Assembly (NCBI GenBank): GCA_003166865.1
Contig: PMUP01000041.1
Coordinates: forward strand, 387,429 to 429,857
Length of the DNA: 42,429 nt
Direction: 5' to 3'
DNA from: Bryobacterales bacterium
GTDB taxonomy: Bacteria; Acidobacteriota; Terriglobia; Bryobacterales; Bryobacteraceae
Position 1 is the stretch's first letter, and the number at the start of each line of letters is the position of its first letter. Below are positions 33,938-41,925 of the stretch, one piece after another. The translations under genes and the position numbers were made by a program. Under the pieces are notes generated by a model. The model searched no databases. It was not told the origin of the DNA and was given only the letters and a program-made list of their open reading frames with translations.

Positions 33938-35277
33938 TGCACGGACAGGCAACGGGGCGCTGGCGGCGTTATTTCGGCCCGATGCCTGGCCGGCGCGAAG
34001 CACACGCCATGGCCTGGATGGCTTTGACCGCGGGTGTGATCCTGTGCGGCGCATCGCTGGTGCTGGGGTTCCAGGGGCGCACGTTCATGGGCCGCGCGCT
34101 GGGCGGCGACTTCGTCGAGTTCTACACCATCGGCAAGATTCTCAATACGTACTCACCGGCGCGGATCTATGATCTTCAACTGGCCGTGAGCTTGCAGCAT
34201 GAGACCCTGCCCAGCATGGCCGAAACGCAGATGCTGGTTTTCGCCCAAGCACCTTATATCGCGTGGCTGTTTCGGCCGTTCGCGTGGCTGCCGTACGCTT
34301 GGGCGTACGTCGCTTGGCTGGGATTCACGGCCGCGCTGTATGCCGCCGGCCTGGCAGCGCTGTTCAGCGCGGTGGGTTTGAAGCGCGAGGACCGCAAGAC
34401 CGGTTTTCTCTTGGCACTCTCGTCGATGCCGTTTCTGTTCGAGACCTGGATTGGCGGTCAGATGGCGGCGGTGGTCTTCTTCATCTGGGCGCTGTTCCTT
34501 TGGTGTATTCAAAACGAACGGCGATTTGTCGCCGGGCTGGTGCTGTCGCTGTGTCTCTTTAAGCCGACCCTGGTGGCCCTGCCGGCCGCGATGCTGCTGC
34601 TAAGCCGGCGCTGGCGCGTGGCGGGCGGCCTGGCGGTGGGCAGCACAGCGGTGGCGCTGATCTCCATTGCGACAGTGGGCTTGGACGGCTGCCGGGCGTG
34701 GACCAGAATGCTGGCCTTCAACGCACAGGTCGCCAGTGGAGCGGGCGATGCGTGGCATCGATCCAAGTACGTGGACATGGCTGCGTTCTTTCATCTGCTG
34801 CTAGGCAAGCGTGAGACGGCCGCGGCCGTCGCGATGGTTATCGTAGGGGTCGCCGCGGTGGGAGCGTTGGGATGGGCTTGGTGGAGAGCGGAAGGCTTGG
34901 CGTCTAGCGAGCTTTGGGCGGCAACGCTGTGCTTCACCTTGGTAGTGAACGCCTACGCGCCGATTTACGATAGCGTTTTGGCGGTGGCGGCGGTCGCGCT
35001 GGTGGCGGCGAAACGGGAGGAGCGGCCCCCCAACGATCGGGAGGCGTTCGCGGCCTGGCTATTGCTCCTGTACATGGTTCCGTGGGTAACTCAATCTTTT
35101 GCCGAATTCTTGCACCTGCAGCTGATCACGCTGGTGTTGGCTGGGTTTGGGGTATGGGCGCTGCGGCTGGCGCATGAATCCACCGAAAAAAACGGAACAC
35201 TTAGGCTAACTCATTGTAAATCCGAGGGGGAAGAAAGTACTATGACCCACCAACTACAACCAGGGGCGGCAGGGTGA
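33937..35277 (+). CDS. GT87/DUF2029-like membrane glycosyltransferase
   Basis: A 446-residue polytopic membrane protein of the GT-C type with about 9-11 hydrophobic helices. It matches the GT87 (DUF2029, polyprenyl-phosphate mannose/arabinose-dependent) layout: a first helix, then the acidic periplasmic loop GGDFVEFYTIGKILNTYSPARIYD, followed by PYIAWLFRPFAWLPYAWAYVAW and FETWIGGQMAAVVFFIWA. The early Asp in GGDFVEF is the likely catalytic or ligand residue. The start ATG overlaps the DUF362 stop by one base. The last 25 or so residues are polar and may be an extension past the real function. It would move a sugar from a lipid carrier to an unknown acceptor. Confidence 0.85.
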   Translation: MHGQATGRWRRYFGPMPGRREAHAMAWMALTAGVILCGASLVLGFQGRTFMGRALGGDFVEFYTIGKILNTYSPARIYDLQLAVSLQHETLPSMAETQMLVFAQAPYIAWLFRPFAWLPYAWAYVAWLGFTAALYAAGLAALFSAVGLKREDRKTGFLLALSSMPFLFETWIGGQMAAVVFFIWALFLWCIQNERRFVAGLVLSLCLFKPTLVALPAAMLLLSRRWRVAGGLAVGSTAVALISIATVGLDGCRAWTRMLAFNAQVASGAGDAWHRSKYVDMAAFFHLLLGKRETAAAVAMVIVGVAAVGALGWAWWRAEGLASSELWAATLCFTLVVNAYAPIYDSVLAVAAVALVAAKREERPPNDREAFAAWLLLLYMVPWVTQSFAEFLHLQLITLVLAGFGVWALRLAHESTEKNGTLRLTHCKSEGEESTMTHQLQPGAAG

Positions 35278-35343
35278 TTTAAGGTTCGTTCTAGGGGCTA
35301 ACCCTGATTTCACGTACCAGATCGGGGTGATAACTTACCAATA

Positions 35344-35363
35344 GCGAAGGACGAATCCTTCGC
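35344..35363 (+). promoter_or_regulatory. 5'-leader hairpin before the Flp pilin
   Basis: GCGAAGGA-CGAA-TCCTTCGC is a perfect 8-bp stem with a GNRA-like CGAA tetraloop. It ends three bases before GGGAGAGGAG, the ribosome site of the pilin gene at 35381. Such a placement could protect the 5' end of a highly abundant mRNA or gate its translation. Confidence 0.6.
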
Positions 35364-35380
35364 AAGGGAGAGGAGAAACA

Positions 35381-35578
35381 ATGACACGGATCACCAACTT
35401 GGTTTTGAAGTTGAAGGTGTGGAAAGATACGAAAGGTCAGGACCTGATCGAATACGCGCTGATGGCGGGTTTCGTGGCGGTTGCCGCCGGCGCTATTATG
35501 CCTGGCGTGGCCTCCAGTATCAGCACCATTTTCAGCAAAATTTCCAGTGTGATGACGGCTGCTTCGACGCAGAGCTAA
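35381..35578 (+). CDS. flp: Flp-family type IVb pilin
   Basis: A 65-residue prepilin of the Flp/Tad type. The leader MTRITNLVLKLKVWKDTKG ends at G19, where a prepilin peptidase should cut; the mature part begins QDLIEYALMAG with the conserved Glu at +5 (E24) and Tyr at +6 (Y25), followed by a hydrophobic helix (FVAVAAGAIMPGVA) and a short polar tail. A strong Shine-Dalgarno (GGGAGAGGAG, 35366-35375) and an upstream hairpin fit high expression. No Tad ATPase, secretin or peptidase gene lies in the window, so this is an orphan pilin locus between two membrane glycosyltransferase genes. Confidence 0.95.
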   Translation: MTRITNLVLKLKVWKDTKGQDLIEYALMAGFVAVAAGAIMPGVASSISTIFSKISSVMTAASTQS

Positions 35579-35595
35579 CGCCATCTTTTGGCGGG

Positions 35596-35626
35596 TAGGC
35601 GAGGAGACGACCCTCTGCCTCGCCTA
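35596..35626 (+). terminator. Hairpin after the pilin gene, possible terminator or 3' stabiliser
   Basis: TAGGCGAGG (35596-35604) pairs with CCTCGCCTA (35618-35626) around a 13-base loop, 18 bases after the flp stop. There is no T-tract, so it may stabilise the short pilin mRNA rather than end it. Confidence 0.55.
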
Positions 35627-35725
35627 TCCACCTCAAATTCAACCCCGTTCAGTTCAGTTCCCCTCAACTGGCCACCCGGTCCGAACGCGTAGTGCGGATG
35701 CTACACTACCGATTCTGATCCCCCC

Positions 35726-37537
35726 ATGCGTTCCATCCTTGAGTTCGTTATTTACCTTGTTTCCGGATTTGGATACGCGCTCTATTTCGACCTGAATTTG
35801 CTCGAAGCCGCTTTGGTCGGCGTAGTGATTTTGTGCGTCTATCGGGGCTGGGTGCCCAATCTGCCGCCGAAATTCTCGATCATGCCAGCGTGGCGGGCCT
35901 GGGTTAGGCTGGCGCATCGGCGGAAGACGGCCGTGGCGGTAGTGTTCTTTGGGGCGCTGGCCATACGCGCGGCGTTGTTGCCGCTGCTGCCTGTTCCTCA
36001 TCCGGAAGTAACCGACGAATTCAGCCAGTTGTTGCTCGCCGACACGCTGTCACACGGGCGGCTGAGCAACCCCACGCATCCGATGTGGGTGCATTTTGAG
36101 AGCATCCACATTATTCAAAAGCCGACCTACAACTCCGACTATTTTCCCGGGCCAGCAGCGATCCTGGCGTTGGGAATGCTGGCCGGTCATCCGTGGATCG
36201 CGGTGTGGGTGTTGTGCGCCGCAATGTGCGCCGCGCTGTGCTGGATGTTGCAGGCCTGGGTGCCGCCGGCCTGGGCGTTGTTCGGCGCGTTGCTGGCCGT
36301 CGTGCGCTTCGACATCGCGAGTTATTGGGTCAACAGCTATTATGGCGGCTGTCTCGCCGCCCTGGGCGGAGCGCTGCTCTTGGGAGCCTACCCGCGCTTC
36401 GTCAATAGCGCAAAGGGTGCGGCGCGCACCACTAAACCGGCCACGGACTTAACTGCGCCGCACTCCGTTTTGCGCGAGTCACCCAAGGACCCTTCCGTTC
36501 CGCTGTCGCTGGTGTTGGCGCTGGGCTTGATAGCGATCGGCTACACGCGGCCGTTCGAGGGCCTGGGCGTGTCGGTGCCGGTGGTGGCGGCGTTGGCGAT
36601 CGCTTTTCGTAAGAAGCTGCGGGTTTATTGGATGTGCGTACCCGCGGCGGCTCTGGTGTTGGCGGCGGTCGGCGGCCTGCTGTTGTACTCGAAAGCTGTC
36701 ACGGGCGATCCGTTGCGAACACCCTACGCGGCCAACCAGGCAGCTTACGGATGGCCTCTGGGGCTGCCCTGGTTTCACGCGCGGGACGTCAAGCTCCCCG
36801 ACGTCGAGCTGCAGCGCTATTACGATTACGAACGAGACGCGCATGACAGGAATTCGTCCCTAATCGGAGAGCTGAAGCACAGCACCCTCAAGGCTCAGAC
36901 CTTGTGGAGGTTCTATTTTGGACCAGCGCTTTCGATTCCATTGCTGATGCTACCGGCAGTGTGGCGGAGCAGGCGTATGCGTTTGCTGCTGCTCGCGGCG
37001 GGATGCACGATTCTTTTGACGCTGATGCAGTTCGTCAGCCTGCCTCATTACGCCGCGCCGGCCGCGGCCGCTATTCTTGCAATCCTGGTGGAGTGTATGC
37101 ACCGGCTGCATCGTGTTCGACGCCACGGCCGCCCGATCGGACTGCAACTTGTACTGGCGGCGCCGCTGGTTATGCTGGTGATTCTCGCGGTCCGCATCGG
37201 CCTTGAAAAGTCCCACCTGCCGTTTACGCAAGCGGTAAATTTCGAATCCTGGTGTTGCGTGCAGCCGGGCAATCAGAACAAGGCGCGGGTTTTGGAAACG
37301 CTGGAGAAGATTGGCGGCAAGCACCTGGTGATCGTGAAGCCGAAAGACAACCCGAACGACTTCCTTCAGTGGATTTACAACGCGGCCGACATTGACGCTT
37401 CGCCGGTGGTGTGGGCGCGGGATTTGGGCCCGGAGCAAGATCGCGCCTTGGTCGAATATTTTCGCGGCCGGACCGTGTGGCTCGTGGATCCCAACCCGCA
37501 GCCCGCGCGCATCACACCTTACCCCGTCGCGCCTTAG
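35726..37537 (+). CDS. Large GT-C-like integral membrane glycosyltransferase
   Basis: A 603-residue polytopic protein with 10-12 hydrophobic helices, most like the ArnT/PMT-type (GT39 or GT83) lipid-dependent glycosyltransferases. The first periplasmic loop holds PHPEVTDEFSQLLLADTLSHGRLSNP, with the acidic residues expected near the catalytic site, and then HIIQKPTYNSDYFPGPA. The C-terminal region (about 505-603) is a soluble domain: CCVQPGNQNKARVLETLE, HLVIVKPKDNPNDFLQWIYN, VVWARDLGPEQDRALVEYF. A TACACT box lies at 35702-35707 before the ATG. Its 3' end overlaps the convergent alkyltransferase-like gene by 26 bases. Donor and acceptor unknown; the neighbouring pilin is an attractive guess only. 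Confidence 0.8.
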   Translation: MRSILEFVIYLVSGFGYALYFDLNLLEAALVGVVILCVYRGWVPNLPPKFSIMPAWRAWVRLAHRRKTAVAVVFFGALAIRAALLPLLPVPHPEVTDEFSQLLLADTLSHGRLSNPTHPMWVHFESIHIIQKPTYNSDYFPGPAAILALGMLAGHPWIAVWVLCAAMCAALCWMLQAWVPPAWALFGALLAVVRFDIASYWVNSYYGGCLAALGGALLLGAYPRFVNSAKGAARTTKPATDLTAPHSVLRESPKDPSVPLSLVLALGLIAIGYTRPFEGLGVSVPVVAALAIAFRKKLRVYWMCVPAAALVLAAVGGLLLYSKAVTGDPLRTPYAANQAAYGWPLGLPWFHARDVKLPDVELQRYYDYERDAHDRNSSLIGELKHSTLKAQTLWRFYFGPALSIPLLMLPAVWRSRRMRLLLLAAGCTILLTLMQFVSLPHYAAPAAAAILAILVECMHRLHRVRRHGRPIGLQLVLAAPLVMLVILAVRIGLEKSHLPFTQAVNFESWCCVQPGNQNKARVLETLEKIGGKHLVIVKPKDNPNDFLQWIYNAADIDASPVVWARDLGPEQDRALVEYFRGRTVWLVDPNPQPARITPYPVAP

Positions 37538-37835
37538 CGTGGGACAAACGAGCCCGGAATCGGTGCTCATACTTTTCCATCCAGACCCGCGATCCATGGA
37601 AAGCCACGCCTTCCGATTCCAGGCGCAGCCGTTGTTCCAGCCCATTTTCGCCGGTCAGCGAGATCTTCCCGCCAGCCCCCACGACGCGATGCCACGGCAG
37701 CCCGCGTGCGTTTCGCAATGCCCAGACCACCTGGCGTGCACAACCTGGGAATCCCGCAGCCTGAGCGACGAGGCCATACGTGGATACTTTGCCTTTGGGA
37801 ATCTTGCGGATGGTGTCGCGGATCACGTCGAGCAT
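37512..37835 (-). CDS. Alkyltransferase-like DNA-repair protein (ATL; MGMT with Trp for Cys)
   Basis: A 107-residue protein equal to the DNA-binding half of O6-alkylguanine-DNA methyltransferase. The helix-turn-helix (about 10-45: IPKGKVSTYGLVAQAAGFPGCARQVVWAL) with its arginine finger (R34) is present. The active-site motif is P-W48-H-R-V in place of P-C-H-R-V, so it cannot accept a methyl group. This Trp substitution defines alkyltransferase-like proteins, which bind O6-alkylguanine tightly and pass it to nucleotide excision repair. The start overlaps the 3' end of the epimerase gene by 13 bases, so the two are co-translated. Its far end overlaps the convergent membrane protein gene. Confidence 0.9.
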   Translation of the reverse strand: MLDVIRDTIRKIPKGKVSTYGLVAQAAGFPGCARQVVWALRNARGLPWHRVVGAGGKISLTGENGLEQRLRLESEGVAFHGSRVWMEKYEHRFRARLSHAKARRGKV

Positions 37836-38764
37836 GATTTATACCAAGCCAATGTCCGGCGCAGTCCTTGCTCCAACGTGTACTGGGGCGCATGACCCAG
37901 ATCGCGGCGGGCCGCGGTAGTGTCGGCTTGGGAATCCCGCACGTCGCCCACCCGAGATGGACCGTACTGAGGCCGCAAGCTCACGCCCTCGATTTTCTGC
38001 AGCAGATCCCACACGGAATTGAGTGAATACCGGTGGCCGTTTCCGGCGTTATACATTTTGCCCGCGACGCCCGGCGCGCTGGCGGCTTTCCAACATAAGG
38101 CCGCGACGTCTTCGACGTATGTGAAATCGCGCGTCTGCTCGCCGTCGCCGAAGATGGTGGGCGAGCGGCGCTCGATCAAGGCCTTGAAAAACAGAGACAG
38201 AACGCCGGAGTAGGGACTGGATGGATCTTGGCGCTCCCCATACACGTTGAAGAATCGCAGCGCGACAGTTTCCAGGCCGAAGCAGGAGTGGAACACGCTC
38301 GAGTAATACTCGCCCGCGAGCTTCTGAACAGCGTAGGGAGATTGCGGGCGCGGCGGCATGCTTTCCACTTTCGGCAGGACCTCGGTGTCGCCGTACGCTG
38401 AAGAGGAAGCGGCGTAGACCACGCGTTCCACTTTCGCTTCCACCGAAGCGCGCAGAACGTTGAATGTTCCATCGATATTAACCTGATGCGATGGCGCGGG
38501 ATCCTGGATGGAACGCGGCACCGACGGTATGGCCGCCAGATGAAACACGATGTCCGCGCCACGGATGGCGGCGGCTAGGGCGTTGTAGTCGCGAATGTCG
38601 GATTGGTCGAGCTCGACGCGGGACCGAATGTCGCTGAGGTTGCTCTCGCGGCCCGTGAGGAAGTTGTCCACCACTCGCACGGTGCCGGCGCCTTGGGCCA
38701 GAAGAGTGCGCACCACAGCGGAGCCGATGAATCCGGCGCCGCCCGTCACCACGTAGACCTTCAT
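37823..38764 (-). CDS. NAD-dependent UDP-sugar 4-epimerase (GalE/WbpP-like)
   Basis: A 313-residue extended short-chain dehydrogenase. The cofactor motif is GGAGFIGS (residues 8-15) at the start of a Rossmann fold; the catalytic triad region shows AASSSAYGD and Y-x3-K in SPYAVQK. Sequences such as SVPRSIQDPAPSHQVNIDGTFNVL and RFFNVYGERQDPSSPYSGV place it close to WbpP-type UDP-N-acetylhexosamine epimerases. I start it at ATG 38764 (MKVYVVTGGAGFIG) since the frame upstream has no such motif; that leaves 20 bases to the preceding gene. With the fused glycosyltransferase-methyltransferase upstream, it probably feeds activated sugars to envelope glycans. Confidence 0.9.
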   Translation of the reverse strand: MKVYVVTGGAGFIGSAVVRTLLAQGAGTVRVVDNFLTGRESNLSDIRSRVELDQSDIRDYNALAAAIRGADIVFHLAAIPSVPRSIQDPAPSHQVNIDGTFNVLRASVEAKVERVVYAASSSAYGDTEVLPKVESMPPRPQSPYAVQKLAGEYYSSVFHSCFGLETVALRFFNVYGERQDPSSPYSGVLSLFFKALIERRSPTIFGDGEQTRDFTYVEDVAALCWKAASAPGVAGKMYNAGNGHRYSLNSVWDLLQKIEGVSLRPQYGPSRVGDVRDSQADTTAARRDLGHAPQYTLEQGLRRTLAWYKSCST

Positions 38765-38784
38765 ATATAAAGCCGCATGCCAGC

Positions 38785-40197
38785 TTATTCGGCGGGCTTG
38801 GCAGCCACCGCGATCAACGATAGCCCGCGCCACGGCAAAACCGCATCGGAGCGGCGCCAGATCCACACCGTTTTGTCGAAAATCTTCAGCGTCACTTTGT
38901 TGATCTGCCGGCTCCGCAGCAGCTTGCCGTGGAACCACCATCCCAGCGTCCCGATTTTGTTGAGCTGGCGCATTGCAGCGACGGTGAAACCGGCTTTTTC
39001 AAGTAGCGCGCTCAGTTGGGCTCTTGAAAAGCGCCGCCGGTGTCCCAGCGTCTTATCCAGAGTTCCATAGAGCGCTTGGCCCTGGGGCGCAAGCACGACC
39101 AGAGAACCGCCGGGCTTCAAGACACTGGCGGCCGAGCGGACGACAGCGGCGGGATCCTCGACGTATTCCAAAACATTCACGCACAGAACTGTATCAAACG
39201 GACCGCCTGCTTCCTGGTAATCCTGGGGACGTTCGGGGTCGAGCTTTAGCACCGAGACGTTGGGCGTCAGCAGGAAGCGGTTGCCTAGGGCATGCAGGTA
39301 CAGCGGGTCCTTCTCGGCCGCGACGTAAAGGATCCGGCGGCCCATCAGGCGCGCCGCAATGTTGCCGATCCCGGCGCCCAGCTCCAGCACCGTGTCCCCG
39401 ACATACGGGCGCAGAACGCGGGCCAGCCAGCTCAAGTACTGAGGCGTGCCGGTGAGATTGTTGAGGAACGCCCGGCCGTAGGGCTCGACATACAAATCGT
39501 CAATCAGCCAGAAATGCAAAATGACGCCCAGCGCTTTCACGCCGTCCTTCCAACCGATCTTCTTGCCTTCTTCGTAAGTGCGGCCGTGATAGCTGATGGG
39601 AACTTCGTAAATGCGCAGCTTGCGCTTGGCGCACTTCATGGTGATCTCGGGCTCAAAGCCAAAGCGGTTCGATCGGATGGGAATGCTTTTGAGGAGATCG
39701 GTGCGGAAGACCTTGTAGCAGGTCTCCATATCCGTCAGGTTCAGATTGCAGAACATGTTGGAGAGCAGCGTCAGGCTCTTATTGATCATGGAGTGCCAGA
39801 ACGGCAACACACGAGTTTGCTCGCCGGCCAGATAGCGCGAACCGAAAACCGCATCGGCATGCCCGCTCAGCAAAGGGCGCAACAAGGCTGGGTACTCGGC
39901 GGGATCATATTCCAGGTCGGCGTCCTGGACCAGGCAAAAGTCGCCGCGGGCTTGCTGGATGGCAGTGCGGACAGCGGCGCCCTTGCCTTCATTGACGTTT
40001 TTCCGGAAGAGCCGGATGGAGGGTTCCTGGGCGGCCAGGCGGTCGAGAATATCGGAGGTGCCGTCGGTGGAGCAATCGTCGACGATGATCAACTCGCGCT
40101 CCATGTTTTCCGGAAGCGGCGCCGCCAGCACCTGCGCCAGGCTGCGTTCCACCATCGTACGTTCGTTGTAGACGGGGATGAGGATGGAAAGCCGCAA
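38785..40197 (-). CDS. Fusion of GT2 glycosyltransferase and SAM-dependent methyltransferase
   Basis: A 470-residue fusion. Residues about 1-235 form a GT-A glycosyltransferase of family 2, similar to dolichol/polyprenyl-phosphate mannose synthases: SILIPVYNE, IIVDDCSTDGT, LVQDADLEYDP with the D-x-D metal motif, FGSRYLAGE and RFGFEPEITMK. Residues about 255-420 are a class I methyltransferase: VLELGAGIGN (SAM loop), AAEKDPLYL, FDTVLCVNVLEYVEDP, LKPGGSLVVLAPQ. Near the end, LGHRRRFS and GWWFHGKLL are typical of sugar- or lipid-linked methyltransferases. The ATG at 40197 is preceded by CTAAGGAA. It heads the minus-strand group with the epimerase and ATL genes. Confidence 0.9.
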   Translation of the reverse strand: MRLSILIPVYNERTMVERSLAQVLAAPLPENMERELIIVDDCSTDGTSDILDRLAAQEPSIRLFRKNVNEGKGAAVRTAIQQARGDFCLVQDADLEYDPAEYPALLRPLLSGHADAVFGSRYLAGEQTRVLPFWHSMINKSLTLLSNMFCNLNLTDMETCYKVFRTDLLKSIPIRSNRFGFEPEITMKCAKRKLRIYEVPISYHGRTYEEGKKIGWKDGVKALGVILHFWLIDDLYVEPYGRAFLNNLTGTPQYLSWLARVLRPYVGDTVLELGAGIGNIAARLMGRRILYVAAEKDPLYLHALGNRFLLTPNVSVLKLDPERPQDYQEAGGPFDTVLCVNVLEYVEDPAAVVRSAASVLKPGGSLVVLAPQGQALYGTLDKTLGHRRRFSRAQLSALLEKAGFTVAAMRQLNKIGTLGWWFHGKLLRSRQINKVTLKIFDKTVWIWRRSDAVLPWRGLSLIAVAAKPAE

Positions 40198-40403
40198 TTC
40201 CTTAGTATAGGCGGCTCTCGAGAAGCGCCGCGATCTCTACCCGCCATTCCACCAACCGATCACAATACGGCGTTCGAGAGCGACCTACAGACCCGCCTGG
40301 CGCCGATCATCATCGGCCGTTATTCAACCAAGTGGACACAACCACGTTGCATAAGGGGCCCGTTGTGAGACGGCGTGATTTCCGCGCCGACTCAAATGGG
40401 AAA

Positions 40404-40778
40404 TTACGATGATGCGGAATGTCGTGTCGCGGCGAAGCGGTTCATCCACCAAAGCAGCCCGATGTTTATTGCAGCAAAGACCATGGGCCCGTAGGCCCTG
40501 CCGGGATCGTTGAGGCGTAACCCGACGATTCCGTCGAATAGCTGCACGAGGGTCATCGCTACGGCAAGCGCGGCCACACCAGCGCGCGAACGCAACGCCA
40601 TCGCATAGATTGTCGCCAATGGCAGCGCGACACTACGCGAGGCCGCATACAGTGCATATTCATGTCCCCCAGCCATGCGGAGCGACAGCAGCGAAAAACC
40701 TGCACTCACGATCGCGCTCAAAAGCGTAAATCCCGCACAGGTCCAATATGCTCGCATCTGACTATTGGCTAATCCCAT
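40404..40778 (-). CDS. Hypothetical four-helix membrane protein
   Basis: A 124-residue protein with four hydrophobic segments (about 12-30, 44-62, 68-85 and 97-113). It begins MGLANSQMRAYWTCAGFTLLSAIVS and has FDGIVGLRLNDPGRAYGP before the last helix, in keeping with small uncharacterised membrane proteins of soil bacteria. I do not recognise a named family. It is a lone gene with about 200 bases to its 3' neighbour and over 500 on the 5' side; neither shows a clear promoter. Confidence 0.65.
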   Translation of the reverse strand: MGLANSQMRAYWTCAGFTLLSAIVSAGFSLLSLRMAGGHEYALYAASRSVALPLATIYAMALRSRAGVAALAVAMTLVQLFDGIVGLRLNDPGRAYGPMVFAAINIGLLWWMNRFAATRHSASS

Positions 40779-41286
40779 AGACCCCAGTCTAACGTCGTCT
40801 CACACACTGGATTAACCGGCGCACCCGTCGCGAAAGTAAGAACGGTGTCGCAAAAAGGGTAAGTTTTGCATCATCGCGGAAAGGCTTGTAAACATGTGAT
40901 CTTCAGAGAAAAATGACGGGCTTTCTTCGGCGCTATTTGACGTTCGCGTTCGCGCGGCGTCGCCGCCCCCGCAAGCGGTCCTTTACGCAACGGCTAGTAG
41001 GGCGACGAGGATGGCACTATTTTGCGGATGCCTTCGCCGTTTTCGAGGAGTCATCCGCGCCTCGTGCCGATGAACACGCTATCTGGGATACTTTGCGATC
41101 CCGCAAGCCTGGTTCTCTACGCGCGATGCCAAGCCAGTTCGAGACCTCATGCGCGATCTAGAAAGGGTGAAGCGCGGCGAACCTTGAGCGAACCGTTTGC
41201 TCCATTCGAATCGAAACCGCTCCGCACACCAATAGAACCATCGAAAACTTCCAGATTTGTAGCTTCTACCGACAAGAAGATTTGTC
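40779..41286. other. Gene-free stretch before the ArsR-like gene
   Basis: About 510 bases. Frames that cross it (for example 40913-41161 on the plus strand) are Arg-rich with no domain texture and look like chance. I see no tRNA, repeat or mobile end here; only the promoter at its right edge is convincing. Confidence 0.5.
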
Positions 41287-41315
41287 TTGACAGAAGAATG
41301 TTCCGGTGTTTAAAT
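41287..41315 (+). promoter_or_regulatory. Consensus-like sigma-70 promoter, leaderless arrangement
   Basis: TTGACA (41287-41292) and TTAAAT (41310-41315) are separated by exactly 17 bases. The -10 box ends six bases before the ATG at 41322, so the transcript would start at the start codon. It drives the ArsR-like and SRPBCC genes. Confidence 0.75.
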
Positions 41316-41321
41316 CGATCC

Positions 41322-41921
41322 ATGCTGGCGACGTTGCAAATCGTACAGAGCCCCGAAAAAGCGGGCGTCTTACTCCAGCCCGGCCGACTTCGTCTCCTCG
41401 AACAATTAACTGAGCCCGATTCCGCCGCCGGACTCGCCCGCCGCCTCGGCGTGCCTCGGCAGAAACTGAACTACCATCTGCGCGAACTAGAGCGCGAAGG
41501 CTTCCTGGAGTTGGTCGAGGAACGCCGTAAAGGAAATTGCGTGGAACGCGTGGTGCGCGCCGTGGCCCGCGAATTCCTGATCGCTCCCCAGACCGGCGAT
41601 CGCGTCACTGCCGACCGCTTCTCCGCCGCTTATCTCGCTTCTACTGCCGCGCGCATGATTCGCGAGCTGGCCTCTTTCTGCATCCGCGCCCGCAAGGCCG
41701 GAAAACGCGTCGCCACTTTGACCATGGAAACCGAGATCCGCTTCGCTAGCGCTGAATCCCGCGCCGCCTTCGCCGAAGAGATGATCGCCTCCATTGCGCA
41801 ACTCGCGGCGAAATATCATAACGAGCAGGCCGAAGGAGGGCGGCGTTTCCGCCTGCTCTCCGCCGTTTATCCCGCCGTCAAGCTGGAAGAATCCGCCAGC
41901 GAATCCGCAAATCTGGAGTGA
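41322..41921 (+). CDS. ArsR-like winged-helix regulator
   Basis: A 199-residue DNA-binding protein. Residues about 15-75 are an ArsR/HTH_20-type winged helix: LLQPGRLRLLEQLTEPDSAAGLARRLGVPRQKLNYHLRELEREGFLELVEE (seen as three helices then the wing). The C-terminal helical part (about 80-185) has no metal-binding cysteines, so it is not a metal sensor. It is followed four bases later by an SRPBCC/AHSA1 gene, the classic pairing of ArsR regulators with AHSA1-like proteins. The start is ATG 41322, dictated by the promoter ending six bases upstream; longer frames run through the promoter. Confidence 0.87.
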   Translation: MLATLQIVQSPEKAGVLLQPGRLRLLEQLTEPDSAAGLARRLGVPRQKLNYHLRELEREGFLELVEERRKGNCVERVVRAVAREFLIAPQTGDRVTADRFSAAYLASTAARMIRELASFCIRARKAGKRVATLTMETEIRFASAESRAAFAEEMIASIAQLAAKYHNEQAEGGRRFRLLSAVYPAVKLEESASESANLE

Positions 41922-41925
41922 AAAT

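Noticed and set aside
39292-40368. Plus-strand frame of 358 residues opposite the GT2-methyltransferase fusion
   Set aside because: Shadow frame; the glycosyltransferase and SAM motifs are all on the minus strand.
40913-41161. Plus-strand frame of 82 residues in the 40.8-41.3 kb gap
   Set aside because: Arg-rich without hydrophobic core or ribosome site; looks like chance.
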